Below are positions 34,986 through 43,900 of a DNA stretch of 64,000 nucleotides, piece by piece. The notes under the pieces are model-generated. The model worked only from the letters and a program-made list of their open reading frames with translations, was not told the origin of the DNA and ran no database searches. The stretch comes from Symbiodinium natans (Eukaryota; Sar; Dinophyceae; Suessiales; Symbiodiniaceae), in assembly GCA_905221605.1 (NCBI GenBank), contig CAJNDS010002445.1, forward strand, positions 143,501 through 207,500, read 5' to 3'. The position numbers and the translations under genes were made by a program. Each line of letters starts with the position of its first letter. Position 1 is the stretch's first letter.

Positions 34986-37900
34986 ATCACCCCCCCCTCC
35001 CCCTCCCTAAAGAACTCACCCCCCCCCGCCCCCCACCCCCCCACCCCCCCCCCCCCCCCCTCACCCCTCCCCCCCCCCCAACCCCCCCCCCCAAAGAAAG
35101 TGTGCGACTCTCGGAGGATGGCGGGGCCTTGCATCAAGTCTTCCTCGCAGCCGGCTTCGAGGAGGCTTAGGGGCTTAGGTTTGAGGGTTTAGGGTTTAGG
35201 GTTTAGGGTTTAGGGTTCTGACTTATGCTAGAAAATAAACAGATGTTGGCAGCAACCAGTCTTTATCACCAAAACTCCTTGTTATTCTATGAGAGCGCGT
35301 CTTCTTCTATTATTATGAGTATTTGCTATTTAGGGTTAGGGTTAGGGTTTAGGGGTTTAGGGTTTAGGGTTTAGGTTATTATATTCTATATGATGACGAT
35401 GAATATTCGTCGTTATTCTTATTTAATTCGTGCTGTTGTCTTCACAGTGTTATTTTCTTTATTGTTGTTTGTTTCATTGTTATCTCATAGTAACAGTAAA
35501 CATGATTAGTGTGTCGTTACTGTTAATGCAACCGTAGTTGGAACTGTTATTGTTATGTTGATTTACTAAGTTACTGATACTAGCCCCTAGACCTGAAACC
35601 TTAAACCTAAACCCTGAAACCTGAACCCTGAACACTGAGCCCTATCCAGGAGAGCTCCCAAGAGTCCCTCGACGAGCCCGCAAGCGACACCACCACGAGG
35701 GGCCTTCGGTGGCTGGTTTGGGGGGGGGGTTTAGGGATTGGGGTTTAGGTTTTTAGGGTTTTGGGTTTCGGGTTTCGGGTGTAGGGTTTTTGGGAAGTGC
35801 TTGGGCTTGGGGTTGAGGGCTCCAGCTTGCGGTTACTTCGCCAGAGGCCGTGCTTAGTCGCATTTCCTTTTTCGCATTCGGGCATACAGGCTGGGCGACA
35901 TGCCCTAAACTGCCTAGAGCCCCCCTAAGTCAGGCCCTAAGCCCTAAACCCTAAACCCTAAACCCTGAAGGTCGATCCTGATGCTGCTTGGCTGCTCCAG
36001 CGTGCGGCTGCAGCGGGCGGGGGCGCAGGCCTCTCCCCCAAAAGATTGTCGGCACCGGGACCCTACACAACAAGTGTTTATTTAAAATATTCTTCAAAAG
36101 CACTAAGACCCTAAACCTAAACCCTAAACCCTAAAACCTAAACCCTAAACCCTAAAGTTCTCAATGCTCAAGCCTGAAGCCCGTAAAGCCTCGACTCCAA
36201 AAGGCCCCCTCAGCCTGCTCCCACTTGAGACCCTGAAGCCTTACAAAGCCCCAAAGCCCCAAAGCCCGAAACCCTGAAACCCCTGTGAGGGCACAAAAGC
36301 CCCTGTCACCACTGCTTTCTGGAACTTTGGGTTTTGGGTTTTGGCTGTTTTGGGGTCTCGGGTTCGAAGTGTAGGGTTTAGTGTTTAGGATTTAGGGTTT
36401 AGGGATCTGTCCCGAACCTGGCGCAGCCACTGCAGCATCCCAAAGCCGAAAAACATCGTGACGTGACCTGCACTTGGCAGACAGACCCTTGGTGGCCGAG
36501 TGGTAAAGGTGTTTGAGGGCTTGGGTTTAGGGTTTAGGGTTTAGGGTTTAGGGTTTAGGGTTTCGGGTTTCGGGTTTCGGGTTTCGGGTTTCGGGTGTAG
36601 GGTAGGGTGTAGGCTTTAGGCTTTAGGCTTTAGGCTTTAGGCTTTAGGCTTTAGGCTTTAGGCTTTAGGCTTTAGGCTTTAGGCTTTAGGCTTTAGGCTT
36701 TAGGCTTTAGGCTTTAGGCTTTAGGATTTAGGCTTTAGGCTTTAAGATTTTAGGCGTTAGGGTTTACGGTTTGGGGTGAGTGGCAAAGGGGTTGACGGCT
36801 TTCAGGGCTTTTGTGATATAGGGTTTGTGGCTTCTTGCTAGCTGAGTGGTGTCCTTTTGCCCTTTTTTTCACCAACCCTAAACCCTAAACCCTAAACCCT
36901 AGACCCTCAACCCTATACCCTAAACTCTAAACCCTAAACCCTAAACCCTAAACCCTAAACCTTAAACCCTAAACCCTAAACCCTAAACCCTAAACCCTAA
37001 ACCCCAACACCATCCCACGGTTGCCGACCAAGGACCATGGAAGAGGTGTGCCTTGATGCTCCGATGGTGCCCGGGCTGCAGGAGCCAGCTCTCACTCCTG
37101 GCATGCAGCCGATCGGGGAAACCCAGCCCGCCTGCTCGACTTCAAGGTGGGTTTAGGGTTTGGGGTTTAGGGTTTAGGGTTTGGGGTTTGGGGTTGAGGG
37201 TTTAGGGTTTAGGGGTGTTTTGGGTGCCAGCTCAAGGACAATCATGTTTACGAAAATGGGGGATCCCTAGAATAGATCCCCAAATAGTAGGATTCCCTTA
37301 CAATAAGGACTCCGAATAAGGTACCCTAATTCCGGAAACCACCATGTTTTTGGAATCGCTTCTACTTGGTGCTAATTGTCTATTAGACTAATGTGTAGCC
37401 GGGGTTTCTGAGAACAGAGAGCAGCATCAGGCCCAGTGCCGCGCCCAAGGCCAAGGCCGAGGCCAAGGCCAACCAAGGCCAAGGCCACGCCGGCCGCACC
37501 CCCAGCAGCCCACCGAAACCAAGAGTGCTCGGACCTTTTGATGAATTCCTTGCTGCCCCCCCCCCCACCCACCCGCTCCAAGCAAGAGTACAGTGGAGCA
37601 GATGGTGGCATACATGGCCAAGATCGGCAAGGTCCACATGACTTTCTATCCAGGCGGTGGCGACGAATGGGAGGAAGATGAGGCAGTCAGCAATTTTCTT
37701 ACGACAGGCAAGCCGAAGTTTCGCATAATGCAATGCACTTCGCACACGGAGCGTCTCCAACTCGCATTGTTGGACGAAAAGCACGGAATGGACGCAGCTT
37801 TCCTCGATGCGAAAGAGAAGTCCTTCCTGGATGCGATGAGCCAGGATGAAAAGCGCAGAATGTTCTCTCTCACAGATGAGGACATGGAGAGCTTGGACGA

Positions 37901-40900
37901 AACAAAGGAAGGCGAAGACATGAAAATGCCAAGCTTGCCATCTTCGTCCTCGTCATCACAACAAAAGAAGACGCGTCCCTACCCTTTGTCAGAGCCTGTG
38001 GAGCACCCGGGGGAGGTAGCAGACATCATCAAGGACACTCTGAGCCGGCTCTTCAAATGGTAGGAACAACACCATCCAAGTAGGCCCCTAGTACCCGCTC
38101 GGGAGATTAGACCTGTGGTCTGAGCCACGGACAACAAGCGGGAAGCATGGCCCGCGCAGTCATTCTGTTTCGGGCACCTGCTTGGGAAAACGAGAGATTA
38201 AGACAGAAACTACCGGAGGCATTTCTCACAAAGTCAGTCCTTGCAGGGCCCTCTGTTCCATGAATTCGTTTGTTGTCGACAGAGATGGATGGCCTTTGTT
38301 ATTGCAACTTGTCCTTGCACCGGTACAGGAGCTGTGTCGCCCTGTTTGACTCTAAGGGTTCAGGGTTTCTATTTGGGATCTTGTGTTCGGATCCGGATTT
38401 TGTGCAAGGACTTTGGCAAACGACTGAGGCTCTCCTTTAATTTTGTCGTGCATTGCCGAAGGACCTTTGAACCGGCCCACTCGTGACGGAATATCGCTAC
38501 TGCCGACAGAATATGAGTATTTCCCAAAATAGGGGAGCCCCTTTTATATTCCCAAGCAGAATAGAATCCCCTTAAAGGGACCCCCCATGTTCGGAAACCC
38601 CCACACCTCTTGCGTGCGAAGATCGTTTGACCCAGCCCAGTCATGACGGAGTACGTATCACTACTGCAGAAGCCCGAAGTCCCAAATTCTCCCATGGTAG
38701 CTTTGTACGCGTCTTCGCTGGGCCCTTTGGTTTAAAACTCCTTCGATATTGGTGAGGCCCGCAGACCCTGACAGTCTGCGGGCCTGTCGGGCTGGTGTTC
38801 AGAGCAGCTGGAGCTGTAAGCCCGAACTAGACAAGACCCTTAATCCCGCCACTTTTGCAGACTCAGCATTTTTCTGCTCTGACGCCACAGCACAGTCCCA
38901 AACGCGCGCAAACGGCGCTCTCAATGGTGCTCTACATGGCGCCGATGGCTCCGTCAGTTCTGCTGTGCAGACCCGGACGCCACGCAGGTCCGGGGTGGCT
39001 GCAGAGAGAGGGGCTTAGGACGAAGTCGCAAATGTCGAAGCTACTTTAGGGTTTAGGGTTTAGGGTTTTGGGTTTAGGGATCAACTCTTCTGATAAAGCT
39101 TCAAAATTCCGAAGCTTGGACCCGCCTCTGGACCACCTAGCGCAGATCCTGCAGACCATCACTCTTTGCCGTCATAAAAGTTGCTTCGCGTACGTTTTCG
39201 GGCTTCAGATTGCTAGCACTCTCCACCCCGCACCCTCTCCCCCATCCAACTCTCAACCGCCCGACTGACTAACCCTTTTTTAGGATGTAGGGTTTACAGG
39301 GTTTGCGGGGTTTACAGGGTTTACAGGTTTTGCAGGGTTTCCAAAGCCCTAGCCTTTAAAGCCCTACCTGAACTGCCCCAAACCCAAACTCCCAAAGCCT
39401 TAACCTTTAAAGCCCTACAAGCCCTAGCTGTTATAAAGCCCTACAAACCCTAAACCCTAAACCCTAAACCCTAAACCCTAAACCCTAAACCCTAAACCCT
39501 AAACCCTAAACCCTAAACCCTAAACCCTAAACCCTAAATCCTCAACCCAGGGCCGGCGGGGAGACTTCGGGTCCTTCGGCCTGGCCAGCAGCGCCCTCCT
39601 GGGGGGAGCGCCCTTGGTCCTGGGGGCGCAGTGGCCCGGAGGAGCTTGGAAGGGTCTGGGGGTTTTGGGGGGTTTGGGGTTTAGGGTTTAGGGTTTGGGG
39701 TTTAGGGTTTGGGGTTTAGGGTTTGGGGTTTAAGGTTTGGGGTTTAGGGTTTTGGGGTCTAGGGTCTGGGGGTTTGGGGGTGGTTCTGAAGGTTTTTTGC
39801 GCGCCCTGTGTCCGAAGCATCCCTGAGCCCTCAAGCCCGGAGCATCCCCCCGGGCCCTGAAAGCCGAGACCCTAAACCCTAAACCCTAAACCCTAAACTC
39901 TAAACCCTAAACCCTAAACCCTAAACCCTAACGCCTAAACCCTAAACCCAGGTGGGACGTGCTTGGCGGCGATCTGGATCGACTGGCCAGCAGGTGCCAA
40001 AGGGGCTGCGAGGGTTTTGCTGGTTTCAGGCAGAGTTGGCAGGCCTCTGGGAATTCTTGGCCTAGGGTTTTTCTGGTTTGGGGTTTGGGGTTTGGGATCT
40101 AGGGCTGGTTTGCAGGTTTGGGGTTCAGGGGTGTAAGGGTGTTGGGGTTTTGTGGGTTTGCGGTTTGGGTGATGTTCGGTGCAGGCCGCCGATGCCTTCA
40201 CCTAAGGGCACGAAGCTTGAGTCCCCAACTCTGCAGCAAAAAGGCCGGCCTAAGCTTTCGAGTCGGAAGCTCGCGTCAACACCATTGATGCTTACCCCAG
40301 CCGCAGGCTAGGGGAACAGGAGCAATAAACCCTCTTAAACCCTAAACCCTAAACCCTAAATCCTAAACCCTAAACCCTAAACCCTAGACCCTAGACCCTA
40401 GACCCTAGACCCTAGACCCTAAACCGTGCAAAGGCTCCTCCAAGAGTGGCTGAAGGGCGCAGCAGATGAGGCTCCAGGAGGCCGCGGATGGGTCCGGGCG
40501 TTGAGGGACAATGGGTTTGGGGTTTAGGGTTTAGGGTTTAGGGTCAAAAACCCCGAACCCTAGACCCGATCAAGGTCTTAATCTAGGGCTTCGAGCTTGA
40601 GGGTTTAAGCTTGCGGTTTAGAACATGTTCTTAATTCTTTACTTGGAGGTATGTATAGGGTTGTTAGGCCACTCTGGATGAACCCCAGAACTCTCTTAAA
40701 CGCTAGTAGGCTCTAAACTTGTCCGTTTCGTGGCCCTAAACCTAACCCTAAACCCCAAACCCCAAACCCTGAACCCTAAACCCTAAACCCTAAACCCTAA
40801 ACCCTAAACCCTAAACCCTAAACCCTAAACCAGTAACCGAGGCCTCCTCTCCTCCCTTCGGACGCTGCGGCCGCGGTGCATGCTGCCCAACCTCACCGGG

Positions 40901-43900
40901 GCCGCCGTCGTGCTCCGGACATGGAATTTTGGAACCTGGATTCTGGAACCCTGAACCGAAACCCCTATGTTGGGAAACACTGTACCTGCTAGTAGTGGCT
41001 TCGGAGCGCTTGCTGAGACATCCCTGGCGTCCTTTCAAGATGGAGGCCGCAGAAGATGAGTAGTCCATATGCAGGTGGAGCTTCAGATTCTTAGGCTGTG
41101 TAGGAGTTCTACAGGTTTAGGCTCCAATTCAATGCCTAGGAACTACAAGTTGGGTCTATTGTGAAGGTATAGAAGCGGCACGGGAAGATATAGTATGTCT
41201 TTGTATAAGAAGGCTTGAAGACTGACAAGGCTTAGCGTTTGCTCCCGAAGCTTCGTCCCATGTGCGCTTGCCCTGCCTCGCTGCAAGCCGCCTCCGTGAG
41301 AAGCCGCGCGAAGGAGCATTGTCCGGGGATCAGGACTTGGAGGTTCAGGGACTGATGAGCCCCAAAATAACTGTACTGATAATAAGCCCCCTAAACCCTC
41401 TAAGCAGATTAGTACGGATAGTAAGCCCCCTAAGCCCTCTAAGCCGATGAACTGTACTGATAGTAAGCCCCCTAAGCGCCCTAAGTCAGCTTACAAGTAG
41501 ACTTACAATTGGGGGTTGACTACAGGGTTGGTAGTTGTGTGTTGGGGCATCGGGTGCTCGGGTTGTCAAGTGAAGAGGACGAAGGGCCGTGCCAATCCTC
41601 CCGCCCCTGCTATTGAAGGTCCATCGGCCGTTACAAGTAGGGTGATAAGTGCCCAGTGCTCTACTCTTCCTTGCCCATGAACCTCCAAGTCGCTTGAAGG
41701 TTCATGAGTAGATGTCGGTAGGGTTCTAAGTGCATTAAGGTCAGAATACGTGTTCCCTAACCATGGAACCTCCAAGCAAGGTTTAGGCAAAATTTGCGCC
41801 ATTCAGGTAGGGTTATAAGTACCCAATCAAGGGTTCCAATGTATTTGCAGGATGGAGCCCTAACCCTAAACCCTAAACCCTAAACCCTAAACCCTAAACC
41901 CTAAACCCTAAACCCTAAACCCTAAACCCTAAACCCTAAACCCTAAACCCTAAACCCTAAACCCTAAACCCTAAACCCTAAACCCTAAACCCATGCAAAG
42001 TTTGCAGGATGAAGCCGCATCCTCGGGTGGTGTACCGCGGCCGTTGCCTTGCTCTCGGCTGCGGAGGCCAGGGAGTGGTAGCTCTGAGAAACCCATTTGT
42101 CTGGGCCGGAACCCTCAACCCTAAACCTTAAACCCTCAACCCTAAACCTTAAACCCTCAGCCCTAAACCCTAAACCCTAAACCCTAAACCCTAAACCCTA
42201 AACCCTAAACCCTAAACCCTAAACCCTAAACCCTAAACCCTAAACCCTAAACCAAGCCCCAGGCTTCTTGGTGCCTGGCTTGGTCGGAAGCCTCCGCTCC
42301 GCTTCCGGCGGCCGAGCGCGGCTGCTGTTCGCGGGCCGCGCGGACGAGGTGCTCGGAAACTCCCATTAGGGTTTGGGGTTTGGGGTTTGGGGTTTAGGGT
42401 TTAGGGTTTAGGGTTTAGGGTTTGTTGAGGGTTTGGGGTTTGGGGTTTAGGGTTTGGGGTTTGGGGTTTAGGGTTTGGGGTTTAGGGTGGGGAGCTCGTT
42501 TTTTGGGAATTAACAGAGGGTTCAGAGTTTAGGGGCGTTGTGCGTGTTGGTAACGATCCACACCACGTGGAAAACAGATACAGAAAGTGTGGAAGTGTAC
42601 GCTGGAGGTCAACGCCACTGAGCCTAACACTCCTTACTAGGGCGGATTATCATCGGGGGTACGATAATCCCTATTAAGGACTGTTAGTATAAGGACCAAC
42701 TGGTATGTTTCGATTCTGTGCGCCGGCCAGGTGGAGGCGTCGGTGGAGGACCTGGCAGAGGTCGGAAGCCCTGCGGGAGACGGCTTCTTGGTGGGCGAGC
42801 GCCTGGAAGCCCTGGTGTGGGAGTCAGGGCCACGGTGCTATACAAAACAAGGGGTGGCAGCATTCAGGTCATGTATGAGGATGGGTGGCAGCCCGAGGCT
42901 TTGTCTGCATCTTCTTTCCGACGCTTGGGCACACCTGTGGCCGACTCAGCCTGGATTTCTGGCTGGCCGAGCTTCGTGCGTCTGGCTGACTTGCGGCAGC
43001 TGTGCGGGGTGAGCCGTTCCAGCCGACGCGTCGCAGCCGATTGGATCTGCTGTTGGTTGGATGGTGTCGAGGAAGCAAGGGCTGGTGCCAGGTGCCCTTG
43101 GGTTGACAGCGTCCTCTACGAACGCCTCGCCTCTCGAAGTGTCACAAGCTTCTCTGAACCAAGTTGGCCGGAGCTTTTCAGCAAGGAACCCGGCCACAGG
43201 CTGCCATGTCCACCGCGGGTGTCTGTGCTGCTGTCGGCTTTGAGGCCGCCAGAACAGCCACACCTTCTTCTGGGGGAGGGGAGTCCCCACCAGCGCACCT
43301 TGGGAGTTGCTCGGCTGAGTGGCTTCCTCAGGGGAGACTTGAACTGCAACTACACGGAGCAGCTGGGTGTCTTCCGCTGCCATGATCAGCCGACCTATTG
43401 GTCAGACTCCAGGAACGTGTTTTTGTATTACCACGGCCCATCGAAGACTTGGACGCTTGCTCCATGGGATGCGTGGGCAGAGGTGAAGATCTTGGGCGAT
43501 GGGCCACTCTTCGCGCACAGCCAGCCGCGCGCCCGGCTCAAGGACCCGGACCAGGCATGGTACGAGTTCCCGACTGGGGAAGAGAAGACACTCCGAAGGG
43601 TGATGGCCCAGTTTTGCAAGCGAGAGTTTCAGGTAGAGAAGAGAGCTCCAAGCCTGCTCTCCACCCTGCCGGGGGGCCCAGAATTGCTCCAGATGGCTGA
43701 CAAGACGTCCCGCAAGCACCTGTCAGCAGTCTTCACCAAGCTGACGGACATCTGCAGGATTTTGCAGGACATGCCCACTGATGGTGGCAGGCTGGCCAAG
43801 CAGCTGGATTGTGCCTGGCCCCTGGAGGGCCTTGACTTGGAGTTCGTGCTGGTGTGCAAGGATGTCGTGGCCAGAGCAGCTCAGGTGAAGCAGAGGGAGG

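Noticed and set aside
40907-40954. Separase ending by read-through (VVLRTWNF...stop)
   Set aside because: The VCYGIPM-stop exon at 46280 fits the family C-terminus and phase much better. Kept only as an alternative end.
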